DNA of 7,994 bases from contig JAIRUT010000060.1 in NCBI GenBank assembly GCA_031254255.1, forward strand, positions 1 to 7,994. The letters are read 5' to 3'. Source of the stretch: Coriobacteriales bacterium. GTDB taxonomy: Bacteria > Actinomycetota > Coriobacteriia > Coriobacteriales > UBA8131. Below are positions 1 through 6,796 of the stretch, piece by piece. The notes below the pieces were generated by a model. It searched no databases, was not told where the DNA came from, and was given only the letters and a program-made list of their open reading frames with translations. The translations under genes and the position numbers were made by a program. Position 1 is the first letter of the stretch, and the number at the start of each line of letters is the position of its first letter.

Positions 1-285
1 ATGCGAGTGATTGCTGATAATGCAGGCTATGAAGGATCAGTCGTTGTTGAGAAGGTCAAGTCCCTGCCGGTTGGTGAAGGTTTGGATTCCACCAGCGGTC
101 AGTACGGAAATCTTATTGATATGGGCATCATTGATCCTGTCAAGGTTGCCCGTACTGCACTCCAAAATGCCGCATCTGTAGCATCTATGATTCTGATCAC
201 CGAAGCTACCGTCACAGATATCCCCAAGGATGGTATTGATCCGGCTGCTATGGCCGGTATGATGGGTGGCGGCGGAATGTATTAA
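1..285 (+). CDS. groEL: Chaperonin GroEL, C-terminal fragment (5' end outside window)
   Basis: This is the last 94 residues of the 60-kDa chaperonin, which with GroES folds proteins in the cytoplasm using ATP in a double-ring chamber. The Met at position 1 is almost certainly internal, because the residues that follow ([17 protein letters not shown]) match the equatorial-domain segment near residue 450 of full-length GroEL. Further family landmarks are [26 protein letters not shown], and the flexible Gly/Met tail ending in [10 protein letters not shown]. The stop is TAA at 283-285. Only the end of the gene is visible, so its start, promoter and any upstream groES cannot be judged. The tail has a single short Gly run rather than several GGM repeats. 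Identity is firm from the conserved C-terminal blocks. Confidence 0.95.
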   Translation: MRVIADNAGYEGSVVVEKVKSLPVGEGLDSTSGQYGNLIDMGIIDPVKVARTALQNAASVASMILITEATVTDIPKDGIDPAAMAGMMGGGGMY

Positions 286-341
286 ACCGCCTGATAATGC
301 AGCCTAAACACTCATTAACTGCAAAGCAAATGAGAATTGAT

Positions 342-372
342 GCAGAACCCGGTCAACTTGACCGGGTTCTGC
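342..372 (+). terminator. Perfect 15-bp inverted repeat after groEL, probable terminator or 3' mRNA hairpin
   Basis: The arms 342-356 and 358-372 are exact reverse complements around a single C at 357, so the RNA would form a very stable GC-rich stem with a short loop. It begins 57 nt after the groEL stop, where a chaperonin operon terminator is expected. No U-run follows on the plus strand (the next bases are GCGATCAATAG) and none flanks it on the minus strand, so it is not a textbook intrinsic terminator. It could instead stabilise the groEL mRNA 3' end or be a DNA-binding site. The structure is certain; the role is inferred. Confidence 0.5.
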
Positions 373-389
373 GCGATCAATAGTAGTAA

Positions 390-395
390 TATAAT
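390..395 (+). promoter_or_regulatory. Consensus -10 hexamer (TATAAT) just before tilS
   Basis: A perfect TATAAT lies 4 bases before the preferred tilS ATG. No good -35 box sits 16-18 bp upstream (the 17-bp position reads TTCTGC). A TTGACC lies in the right arm of the groEL dyad at 358-363, but its spacing to TATAAT is 26 bp. If the hexamer is used, transcription would start at about 402, at or inside the annotated start codon, giving a nearly leaderless mRNA beginning near the ATG at 406. It may be a chance match in an AT-rich spacer. Confidence 0.25.
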
Positions 396-399
396 TTCC

Positions 400-1524
400 A
401 TGACTATGCATTCCCTTGCCCGGCAGATAACTTTGACCATCCAGTGCCATGGCCTGCTTCCCGAGACCCCTTCTGCATTGGTTCTGATGGTCAGTGGTGG
501 GGCGGACTCTGTGGCTATGGCAAGGTTGATCCCTGAGCTTTTCAGTGAGCACCATTATACAATCCTGCATATTAACCACGGTCTGCGCGGAGAGGCCTCT
601 GATGCTGACGAGTTTTTTGTCCGCGAGTTGGCGGCTGAATTAGGCATCGAATGCATGGTGCGCTGTCTCAAGTTGGCCGACCCTGAGTTCGTGCAGGGGA
701 GAAACATTGAGGCCTTGGGTCGCGAGCTGCGCTACCGGGAGGCCTTGAAACTACTCGGGGATAGTGGCTACGTACTGACTGCCCATACTGTCGATGATCG
801 CGTTGAGACCTTCCTGATGCGGGTAATCAAAGGTGGCGGACAAGGCGCACTGGCTGGTATTGCCCGCCAGAGCGGCCAGATCGTTCGCCCACTTCTCGAT
901 TGTCAGCGTCAACAACTCAGGGACTATCTGAATTCGATCGACCAGCCCTGGCGCGAAGATGCCAGCAACTCCGACACTCGTTTTCTGCGGGCTTTTGTTC
1001 GCCAAAAGATTTTGCCTCAGATGTTGGAGCAAAATCCGCAATTGCATAAAACGCTGGGGCGCAGTCTGGATCTCCTTGCCGAAGAGGACAGCTTTCTCAA
1101 GCAGTTGGTCAGTGATCTGCTGGCTCAGTCTGGCACATCTGATTTGGATGAAAATGGCCATCTGACAGTCAGCTTGAGTATCGGACGGCTGGAGCAGTCA
1201 GACACTCATCCAGTCATCCTGCGTCGCCTCTTGAAGCAGGCCTGCGAAATGGTGATGCCAGCAGACGAGCGCCTTGACGCCTCCCATCTCCAAACCATCG
1301 TGAACGGTCTTTCGCGTGTCGGATTTGCAACAGATATTCCCGGTGCAGTGGAGGTTAGACGGAAGCATGATACACTGGTCATTCGTCAAAAAGGGGTAGG
1401 CGAATTGCCCAGATCCCATAAGCTTAAAAATAAGGTTGAAGGTATAATCGCTGCGGTTGATAATGCGACCCAGCAGATAAGCCAGCAGCACGGATCACAT
1501 GGACTAGAAGAGATGGAGCTTTGA
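400..1524 (+). CDS. tilS: tRNA(Ile)-lysidine synthetase
   Basis: TilS is a cytoplasmic enzyme that uses ATP and lysine to convert C34 of the CAU-anticodon tRNA(Ile) into lysidine, so that it reads AUA and is charged with Ile. From the ATG at 400 the protein has 374 residues. Visible motifs are the PP-loop SGGADS (32-37), HINHGLRGEAS (57-67), the TAHTVDDRVET block (128-137) with the Gly-rich run after it, and RPLLDCQRQQLRDYL with WREDASNSD (163-192). The C-terminal part from about residue 240 is less conserved, and the protein is shorter than the 432-residue E. coli enzyme. The frame stays open back to TTG 337 and ATG 340, but those starts lie at the edge of the groEL hairpin. I therefore prefer 400, with 406 possible. 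No clear Shine-Dalgarno supports any of them. hpt follows one base after the stop. Confidence 0.9.
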   Translation: MTMHSLARQITLTIQCHGLLPETPSALVLMVSGGADSVAMARLIPELFSEHHYTILHINHGLRGEASDADEFFVRELAAELGIECMVRCLKLADPEFVQGRNIEALGRELRYREALKLLGDSGYVLTAHTVDDRVETFLMRVIKGGGQGALAGIARQSGQIVRPLLDCQRQQLRDYLNSIDQPWREDASNSDTRFLRAFVRQKILPQMLEQNPQLHKTLGRSLDLLAEEDSFLKQLVSDLLAQSGTSDLDENGHLTVSLSIGRLEQSDTHPVILRRLLKQACEMVMPADERLDASHLQTIVNGLSRVGFATDIPGAVEVRRKHDTLVIRQKGVGELPRSHKLKNKVEGIIAAVDNATQQISQQHGSHGLEEMEL

Positions 1525-1525
1525 T

Positions 1526-2095
1526 GTGCACCCAGATTTGACCAAGGTGCTTTTCAATGAAAAAGAGATCGCTGAAGCCGTTGCCCGTTTGGGAAAACAG
1601 ATTAGCACAGATTATGCTGGCAAGAAGATCTTGTTGGTCAGCGTGCTGAAAGGTGCCTTTATCTTCATGGCTGACCTACTGCGCCAGATCAAAGGTGATG
1701 TTGAGATTGATTTTATGGCTGTCGCCAGCTATGGTGTCGAGGCCAACAGCTCAGGTGTCGTCCGCATCATTAAAGACCTGGAAACTCAACTGGAAGACCG
1801 TCATGTCCTGATTGTCGAAGATATCCTGGACAGTGGCCTGACGCTCAGCTACTTGATCAAGAACATCAGATCCCGACATCCACTATCCTTGGAAATAGTC
1901 ACCCTGCTCATAAAAGAGGGCAAACAAGAGGGAAGGGTCGACTGCAAATATGTTGGTTTAGTTTGCCCGGACGAGTTTGTGGTTGGTTACGGCTTGGATT
2001 ATTCTGAGCGTTATCGCGAAATTCCCTATATTGGAGCTTTGAACCCTGCCGTCTATGATGATTGGGACGGGAAAGCGAGTTTAAGCAGTGAATAA
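1526..2095 (+). CDS. hpt: Hypoxanthine/guanine phosphoribosyltransferase
   Basis: This purine-salvage enzyme transfers phosphoribose from PRPP to hypoxanthine or guanine, giving IMP or GMP in the cytoplasm. The 189-residue length is normal for bacterial HPRT. The PRPP loop [14 protein letters not shown] spans residues 94-107 with the acidic pair E98-D99. LKG (41-43) forms the pyrophosphate-binding turn, and S68-Y69 is the flexible-loop dipeptide. The C-terminal [14 protein letters not shown] matches the purine-binding end of the family. The start is GTG at 1526, preceded by GGAG at 1515-1518 with 7 nt spacing; the ATG at 1524 is in another frame. It begins one base after the tilS stop and its last 8 bases overlap ftsH, so the three genes are very likely cotranscribed and translationally coupled. 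Guanine-versus-hypoxanthine preference cannot be read from sequence. Confidence 0.94.
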   Translation: MHPDLTKVLFNEKEIAEAVARLGKQISTDYAGKKILLVSVLKGAFIFMADLLRQIKGDVEIDFMAVASYGVEANSSGVVRIIKDLETQLEDRHVLIVEDILDSGLTLSYLIKNIRSRHPLSLEIVTLLIKEGKQEGRVDCKYVGLVCPDEFVVGYGLDYSERYREIPYIGALNPAVYDDWDGKASLSSE

Positions 2096-5033
2096 AACAC
2101 GAAGACCAAGAGTTTACATAATATATGGAGTACTCCTCCTCGCCCTGATCATCTTCATGGTCTATCAATTGACTTCGGGCTTCGGATCGCGTCAAGAAGT
2201 CGACAAGCTGTCCACCAATGAATTTGTTACTGCTGTGGAGACCGGTAGAGTGACCGAGTTCACGTATAAGGTATCCAGCGGTGCAATAACCGGCAAGTAC
2301 GTGAGACAAGGGGAAGCAGATCAAGGGACTGCCGTGGCCTTTGCATCGACCTATGTCGGCAGTGATTCTTTAAATGATCTGATGGCAAGGCATACAGAAG
2401 TCAAATGGGACTTTGATACCAGTAGCTCTGGCATGTTACAGCAGATCATCATTACCATCGTGACCGTCGGTTTGCTTGGCCTGCTGCTTTGGTTTATGTT
2501 CCGGCAGTTCAACAATGCCAATAACCGACAAATGCAATTCGGTCGGAGCAAGGCCAAAAAAGCCCACGAGGAACGTCCAACTACCAAGTTTTCGGATGTC
2601 GCGGGAATCGACGAAGTGGTCGAGGAGCTTCAGGAAGTCAAAGACTTCCTGGCTAACCCGGAGCGTTTCCAGGAGCTGGGCGCCAAGATTCCTCGCGGTG
2701 TCTTGTTGGTGGGTCCTCCAGGAACCGGTAAGACTTTGCTGGCCCGAGCTGTGGCTGGCGAGGCTGGAACTCCGTTCTTCTCCATATCCGGCTCGGATTT
2801 TGTAGAGATGTTCGTCGGCGTCGGTGCTTCCCGAGTGCGCGACCTTTTTGAGCAGGCCAAGGAATCTGCGCCTTCAATTATCTTCATCGATGAAATCGAT
2901 GCTGTCGGTCGTCAGCGTGGTGCTGGGCTGGGCGGCGGTCATGATGAGCGCGAACAGACCCTGAACCAGCTGCTGGTGGAGATGGATGGTTTTGACGATC
3001 ATCAGAGCGTGATTTTGATTGCGGCTACTAATCGTGTGGATATACTCGATCCGGCCTTATTGCGTCCAGGCCGCTTCGATCGTCAAATTATTGTGATGCG
3101 ACCGGATCTCAAAGGTCGTGAGGCTATACTTCGAGTGCATGCCAAGGGCAAGCCTATGGCCAACAGTGTCGATCTGGACAAGCTGGCTCGTATGACACCA
3201 GGTTTCACTGGTGCCGACTTGGCCAACCTGGTCAATGAGGCAGCACTTCTGACTGCCCGCCGGGGCAAGAAGCTGATCACCGAAGCCGAGCTTTCAGAAG
3301 CCATGGAACGTGAGATCGCTGGTCCGGAGCGCAAAAGCCGGATCATGACGGAGACCGAAAAACGCACAATTGCCTACCATGAGTCCGGCCATGCCCTTGT
3401 CGGCCATGTTCTTGAACATTCTGATCCGGTGCACAAGATATCGATCATTAGTCGTGGTCAGGCGCTCGGATATACACTTTCTTTGCCAACCGAGGATCGT
3501 TTCCTGAATAGCCGCAAGCAAATGTTTGATGACTTGGCCGTTTTCCTCGGAGGGCGTGTTGCGGAAGAGATCTTCTGTGACGATATAACCACAGGTGCTT
3601 CAAACGACCTTGAAAGGGCGACAACCATGGCGCGTCAGATGGTGACCCGCTACGGCATGACGGAAACTCTCGGCACCCAAGTCTACGGGCAGGCCGAGCA
3701 TGAGGTCTTTCTGGGTCGCGACTACGCATCAACTCCGGATTATTCTGACGAGACTGCTCGCAAAATTGACGATGAAGTCAGCAAGATAATGGTTCAGGCT
3801 CACGATAAGGCCAGGGAGGTTCTGGAAAGCAGACAAGAACAACTACATCTGATGGCTGAAGTGCTCCTTGAACGGGAGACTGTGGAAGGTGAGGCCTTGG
3901 AGGCCCTACTGAACAACACTTGGCCGGAGTATCTTGAGGGCGAAGACGATCTGTTGGCCCGTAAGGCTGAAGATCTGCGCAAACAAGAGCAAGAGGATGC
4001 GCTCCGGGCTAATGAAGTCAGGCGTAAGGCTGAAGAGGAGCGTGCAGCCGCCATGGCCGCTGCCCAAGCAGCGGGTATTCCGCTTGCGCCCTCGGATAGT
4101 CGAAGTGGCCTGCCCGGCGCTGGAGATCAAAGCAATGGCATGCCACCTAAACCGCCCAAACTGAGGGACATCATTTCAGGCAAGGTGGACATGGAAGATC
4201 TGATGCGTCGCTACAATGAGAGCCAGGCGAAAGGGCAGTCTGATCAAGCACTGCCGCCGGTCCCGCCGGTTCCACCAGTGCCACCAGTTCCACCAGTGCC
4301 TCCGACGCGAACTTCGCCTTTGCCGCCTGCAGCTACACCTGCAGCTACACCACCGGCGCAGAATCCATTGACACCGCTGCCAGCCCAGCCGATACAGACT
4401 CCGCTGACACCACCGATGCAGATACCTTTAGTTCCACCGGCTTCACCAGAGTCGACATCGGATCCAGTGTCAATCTCGACACCGCCTATACAGGAACCGC
4501 TGCGGCCAACAACTCCAACTACTCCAGCAACTCCAGCAGCGCAAACCCCGTTGCCGCCGGTGCTGCCAGTTCCACCGGTGTCGTCAAGGCAATCATTTGA
4601 TGATGATCTTTACTCCAGGTTGACTCCGACAATCAGTCCGTCAACGGCCTCAGAACTTGTCAGTTTGCCTGAGTTGGACGATCAACCGGTGGTTCCAGAG
4701 ATCCCATTTGCTCAAAATGAGGTCACCCCAGTATTCAGTCAGGATGATTCTAACGCCTATTCAACACCTGGAACAAATACTGTTTCCACGAATGATTCAA
4801 CAAACATTGATAACCCATTCGAAAACATGCCAAAGTCAGACTACACCGCTGGGATAGATCATGATCCGTCGCCCAGCATTGTCATCGACGACCAGCGCTC
4901 TGATTACATGCACTTCCGAACGGGCAGCGGATCCACTCAGAATCCGGAGAATTTGGGTGGGACAGAAGCCCAAGCAGATTCCGAGGTTAGCCAAGGCCAG
5001 GATGTACCGCCTGAAGATCACAGAAAGAATTGA
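2088..5033 (+). CDS. ftsH: ATP-dependent zinc metalloprotease FtsH with a long C-terminal extension
   Basis: FtsH is a membrane-anchored hexameric AAA+ protease that degrades misfolded membrane proteins and selected cytoplasmic regulators. Visible order: transmembrane helix about 9-29, periplasmic domain 30-115, transmembrane helix about 116-138, Walker A GPPGTGKT (209-216), pore loop FVG (242-244), Walker B IIFIDE (264-269), second region of homology with N315 and arginine fingers R326 and R329, zinc motif HESGH (431-435), and third zinc ligand D507 in TTGASND. All catalytic residues are present. The core ends near residue 610, about where normal FtsH proteins end, yet the frame runs on uninterrupted to residue 981. 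The start GTG at 2088 overlaps the hpt end by 8 bp and gives a typical short cytoplasmic N-terminus. The upstream Shine-Dalgarno (GCGAG at 2075-2079) is weak, so coupling to hpt translation is likely. The protease assignment is firm; the tail is described separately. Confidence 0.96.
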   Translation: MNKTRRPRVYIIYGVLLLALIIFMVYQLTSGFGSRQEVDKLSTNEFVTAVETGRVTEFTYKVSSGAITGKYVRQGEADQGTAVAFASTYVGSDSLNDLMARHTEVKWDFDTSSSGMLQQIIITIVTVGLLGLLLWFMFRQFNNANNRQMQFGRSKAKKAHEERPTTKFSDVAGIDEVVEELQEVKDFLANPERFQELGAKIPRGVLLVGPPGTGKTLLARAVAGEAGTPFFSISGSDFVEMFVGVGASRVRDLFEQAKESAPSIIFIDEIDAVGRQRGAGLGGGHDEREQTLNQLLVEMDGFDDHQSVILIAATNRVDILDPALLRPGRFDRQIIVMRPDLKGREAILRVHAKGKPMANSVDLDKLARMTPGFTGADLANLVNEAALLTARRGKKLITEAELSEAMEREIAGPERKSRIMTETEKRTIAYHESGHALVGHVLEHSDPVHKISIISRGQALGYTLSLPTEDRFLNSRKQMFDDLAVFLGGRVAEEIFCDDITTGASNDLERATTMARQMVTRYGMTETLGTQVYGQAEHEVFLGRDYASTPDYSDETARKIDDEVSKIMVQAHDKAREVLESRQEQLHLMAEVLLERETVEGEALEALLNNTWPEYLEGEDDLLARKAEDLRKQEQEDALRANEVRRKAEEERAAAMAAAQAAGIPLAPSDSRSGLPGAGDQSNGMPPKPPKLRDIISGKVDMEDLMRRYNESQAKGQSDQALPPVPPVPPVPPVPPVPPTRTSPLPPAATPAATPPAQNPLTPLPAQPIQTPLTPPMQIPLVPPASPESTSDPVSISTPPIQEPLRPTTPTTPATPAAQTPLPPVLPVPPVSSRQSFDDDLYSRLTPTISPSTASELVSLPELDDQPVVPEIPFAQNEVTPVFSQDDSNAYSTPGTNTVSTNDSTNIDNPFENMPKSDYTAGIDHDPSPSIVIDDQRSDYMHFRTGSGSTQNPENLGGTEAQADSEVSQGQDVPPEDHRKN
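4254..4304 (+). repeat. 9-bp tandem repeat (CCN CCN GTN) encoding PPV repeats in FtsH
   Basis: Five PPV units followed by a final PP occupy residues 723-739. The DNA units vary at third positions (CCG/CCA, GTC/GTT/GTG), so the repeat is conserved more strongly as protein than as DNA, although neighbouring 9-mers with CCACCAGTG and CCACCAGTT look recently duplicated. The run would form a polyproline-II rod. Consecutive PP steps are the type of sequence on which ribosomes slow without elongation factor P (known biology of EF-P). Confidence 0.9.
4326..4349 (+). repeat. Two exact tandem copies of a 12-bp unit (CCTGCAGCTACA)
   Basis: Copies at 4326-4337 and 4338-4349 are identical and encode PAAT-PAAT within the FtsH tail (residues 747-754). 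Exact identity, including third positions, suggests a recent slippage duplication inside the low-complexity region. Confidence 0.85.
4356..4559 (+). repeat. Five dispersed xQxPLxP motifs in the FtsH tail
   Basis: Within residues 757-824 the pattern xQxPLxP occurs five times: AQNPLTP (757-763), IQTPLTP (769-775), MQIPLVP (777-783), IQEPLRP (801-807) and AQTPLPP (818-824). Spacing between copies is irregular. The invariant Q, P, L and P amid variable neighbours looks like a repeated short linear motif rather than random proline enrichment. No partner is known to me. Confidence 0.7.
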
Positions 5034-5070
5034 AGCTAGATAAAAGAAGATCTGGACGAAGACTAGAACT

Positions 5071-5100
5071 TTGACTAAGAGCGTATGAAGACAGGCTAAT
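5071..5100 (+). promoter_or_regulatory. Candidate sigma70 promoter between ftsH and folE
   Basis: TTGACT (5071-5076, 5 of 6 to the -35 consensus) and GCTAAT (5095-5100, 4 of 6 to the -10 consensus) are separated by 18 bp. They lie in the 126-bp gap after ftsH, the largest gap inside the forward cluster. The predicted transcript would have about 50 nt of leader before folE. No terminator hairpin is evident after ftsH, so read-through from upstream may also feed folE. Confidence 0.35.
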
Positions 5101-5159
5101 TGTGCTATGTTATTGCGGTCATCTGAAGAGCATCAGCGTCTACGGGAAGGATTTTCGCA

Positions 5160-5726
5160 ATGATGGACAAGAAAAAGATCGAGCAGGGTGTTCGTTTGAT
5201 TCTTGAGGGCGTTGGGGAAGATGTCAATCGCGAGGGATTGTTGGAGACACCTCAACGGGTGGCTAGAATGTACGAGGAGATATTCAGTGGCCTTAACGCA
5301 GATCCTAGCTCATTTTTTGAGAAGAGCTTTGGCGAGAACCATCGGGAACTTATTTTAGTCAAGGATATCCCCATTTATTCCGTTTGCGAGCACCATCTTG
5401 TGCCATTTCATGGGGTTGCCCACATCGGCTATCTTCCTGGCGAGGAGGGCCACATCTGTGGGCTTTCCAAGCTGGCACGCTTGGTCGATCTCTTTGCCCA
5501 TCGTCCGCAGGTTCAAGAAAGACTGACCACGCAGGTTGCGGACACGCTTGTAAATCACTTGAATCCCCGTGGTGTTATCGTGGTTATTGAGGCCGAGCAT
5601 CTCTGCATGTCCATGCGGGGTATCAAGAAGCCAGGAAGTCGGACGCTGACCTCAGCGGTTCGTGGTAGCTTCCAGGAGGATCCAAAGACCAGGGAAGAAG
5701 CCTTTGCCCTGATATTTGGGAGCTAA
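5160..5726 (+). CDS. folE: GTP cyclohydrolase I (FolE type)
   Basis: This homomultimeric cytoplasmic zinc enzyme converts GTP to 7,8-dihydroneopterin triphosphate and formate, the entry step of folate/pterin synthesis. The 188-residue length fits the short bacterial form. Zinc ligands are C76 and H79 in [12 protein letters not shown] and C149 in [12 protein letters not shown]78 and H147 match the conserved catalytic histidines. [13 protein letters not shown] (28-40) and [10 protein letters not shown] with the RPQVQERLT block (101-123) are further family signatures. The start ATG at 5160 has GGGAAGG at 5144-5150 with 9 nt spacing; the adjacent ATG at 5163 would be 12 nt away, so 5160 is preferred. 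It lies 126 bp after ftsH, with a candidate promoter of its own, and only 3 bp before the folP start, so folE and folP form a tight pair. No residue key to the type I enzyme appears missing. Confidence 0.96.
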   Translation: MMDKKKIEQGVRLILEGVGEDVNREGLLETPQRVARMYEEIFSGLNADPSSFFEKSFGENHRELILVKDIPIYSVCEHHLVPFHGVAHIGYLPGEEGHICGLSKLARLVDLFAHRPQVQERLTTQVADTLVNHLNPRGVIVVIEAEHLCMSMRGIKKPGSRTLTSAVRGSFQEDPKTREEAFALIFGS

Positions 5727-5729
5727 GCT

Positions 5730-6602
5730 TTGGTTGATTCGATGTTTTCTAAATCCAGCACGGATATCCCAGTTTACTGGAAAACGGCGGTTGGCGAGCT
5801 TTCTTTGGCAAGACCCCTGATAATGGGGATATTGAATGTCACTCCGGATTCCTTCTCTGATGGCGGTCGCTTTAAGGGCGATCGAGTTGCCTTGGGGCAT
5901 GCTCGCCAGATGAGAATCGCTGGTGCGGACATCATAGATATCGGCGGTGAATCCACCCGCCCCGGAGCTGAGGAAGTAACTGAGGAAGAGGAGCTGGATC
6001 GCGTCTTGCCCGTACTCCGCACTTTGGTCGAGGAGAGGACTGTGGTTTCGGTGGATACCAGGCATGCCTCTGTGGCCAAGGCCTGCATTGAGCATGGGGC
6101 GGCCATTATCAACGATGTCTCAGGCTTTCGTGATCAGGCGATGGTTGATACCTTGGTGCAGAGCAGTGCTGGCTGCGTGATCATGCATATGCTTGGTGAA
6201 CCGAAATTAATGCAGGAAAATCCCCAATACGACGATGTAGCAGCTGAGATCTCGGAATACTTGGTTGTCCAAGCTGCAAAACTGGAAGCAGCTGGTATAA
6301 CTCGGGATCGGATATGCATAGATCCCGGACCTGGTTTTGGCAAGACTATCGACCATAACATAGCACTTCTGAAGGCCACAAAGGAGCTGTCCAGTTTTGG
6401 CTATCCTCTTATGGCTGCTTATTCCCGAAAGGCCTTTCTGGGACACCTGACGGGGGTGACAGAAGCTTCAAGGCGTCTCGCCGGATCAGTTACGGTTGCA
6501 GCTTGGGCCGCAGCCCAAGGGGCGCGAATACTACGCGTTCATGATGTCAGGGAGACTGTCCAGGCCCTTCAGATCTTGGGGGCCTTGGGGTACTGGAGCT
6601 AA
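5730..6602 (+). CDS. folP: Dihydropteroate synthase
   Basis: DHPS condenses 6-hydroxymethyl-7,8-dihydropterin pyrophosphate with p-aminobenzoate to give dihydropteroate in the cytoplasm; it is the sulfonamide target. The 290-residue TIM-barrel protein shows MGILNVTPDSFSDGG (32-46), IDIGGESTRPGA (69-80), SVDT (107-110), NDVSG (128-132), MHMLGEP (152-158), DPGPGFGK (198-205), SRKAFLG (232-238) and RVHDV (269-273). The start is uncertain. TTG at 5730 has GGGAG (5718-5722) 7 nt upstream, within the folE end, whereas the in-frame ATG at 5742 has no convincing ribosome site but gives a more usual codon. I use TTG, which makes the gap to folE only 3 bp. MHMLGEP differs slightly from the more common MHMQGTP. 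A strong hairpin follows 25 bp after the stop, ending the cluster. Confidence 0.95.
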   Translation: MVDSMFSKSSTDIPVYWKTAVGELSLARPLIMGILNVTPDSFSDGGRFKGDRVALGHARQMRIAGADIIDIGGESTRPGAEEVTEEEELDRVLPVLRTLVEERTVVSVDTRHASVAKACIEHGAAIINDVSGFRDQAMVDTLVQSSAGCVIMHMLGEPKLMQENPQYDDVAAEISEYLVVQAAKLEAAGITRDRICIDPGPGFGKTIDHNIALLKATKELSSFGYPLMAAYSRKAFLGHLTGVTEASRRLAGSVTVAAWAAAQGARILRVHDVRETVQALQILGALGYWS

Positions 6603-6623
6603 AACAGCAGATTCAAGGGACTC

Positions 6624-6664
6624 AAAAAAACTGCCTGTGTGCCATTTGGCGCGCAGGCAGTTTG
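6624..6664. terminator. Bidirectional intrinsic terminator between convergent folP and SDR gene
   Basis: A 16-bp stem pairs 6628-6643 with 6648-6663 around a 4-nt loop (ATTT). Read on the plus strand all pairs form, two as G-U wobbles, and the stem ends in UUUG, serving folP. Read on the minus strand the two wobbles become A-C mismatches, but the hairpin is followed by a run of seven U (complement of A at 6624-6630), the better tail for the SDR transcript. It sits 25 bp after the folP stop and about 130 bp beyond the SDR stop. Confidence 0.82.
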
Positions 6665-6796
6665 TCACTGACGATGGATCGGATTTGCTTTGAGGTTCAA
6701 CCAACTTGAAATTGCCTGGATACCTCAGCTCTTCGGGCGGTAATCAAGGGTGGCGTTCAATCTGTCAAACGCTTGCCGCCCTGGTTTCCAGATGAA

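Larger units (their letters stand above)
3918..5030 (+). other. Unusual ~370-residue C-terminal extension of FtsH, probably disordered
   Basis: This is residues 611-981 of the ftsH product. Four zones are visible. Residues 615-662 are a charged Ala/Glu/Arg/Lys stretch likely to be helical or coiled coil. Residues 663-720 are Pro/Gly-rich but contain a compact mixed segment, [20 protein letters not shown] (691-710), that could be a short docking helix. Residues 721-831 are Pro/Thr-rich with tandem repeats. Residues 832-981 are acidic and rich in Ser, Asp, Asn and Thr, with no membrane segment or cysteine. Because the AAA+/protease part of FtsH faces the cytoplasm, the tail should too. I recognise no domain in it. 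Substrate or adaptor recruitment, or tethering to another complex, are guesses. Confidence 0.8.

Noticed and set aside
337..399. Extending tilS upstream to TTG 337 or ATG 340
   Set aside because: The extra 21 residues run through the groEL dyad, have no resemblance to TilS N-termini, and are preceded by only a weak ribosome site. Kept only as an alternative.
751..1161. 136-residue minus-strand frame opposite tilS
   Set aside because: It lies wholly inside a well-recognised gene, shows no family motif and has no promoter or ribosome site; it is a shadow of the tilS coding pattern.
1908..2324. 138-residue minus-strand frame across the hpt-ftsH junction
   Set aside because: It overlaps two clear genes with conserved motifs and matches nothing recognisable.
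2630..3367. Several minus-strand frames opposite the FtsH AAA+ domain
   Set aside because: Their Ser/Arg/Ala-rich composition is typical of antisense reading of conserved coding sequence; no independent evidence.
4254..4349. Repeats read as a CRISPR array or noncoding satellite
   Set aside because: Units are 9 and 12 bp, contiguous and in frame, with no spacers; they are coding low-complexity repeats.
4657..4857. 66-residue plus-strand frame inside the FtsH tail
   Set aside because: Alternate-frame reading of the tail without a ribosome site or known motif; the uninterrupted FtsH frame explains the region.
3918..5033. FtsH tail as a separate gene fused by a sequencing frameshift
   Set aside because: The frame is continuous from core to tail with no stop or phase change. 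A separate start with a ribosome site is not evident near the junction, and the charged helix runs smoothly from the core.
5034..5159. Folate-type riboswitch upstream of folE
   Set aside because: I could find no stable multi-stem structure in this 126-bp gap, only short 4-5 bp pairings.
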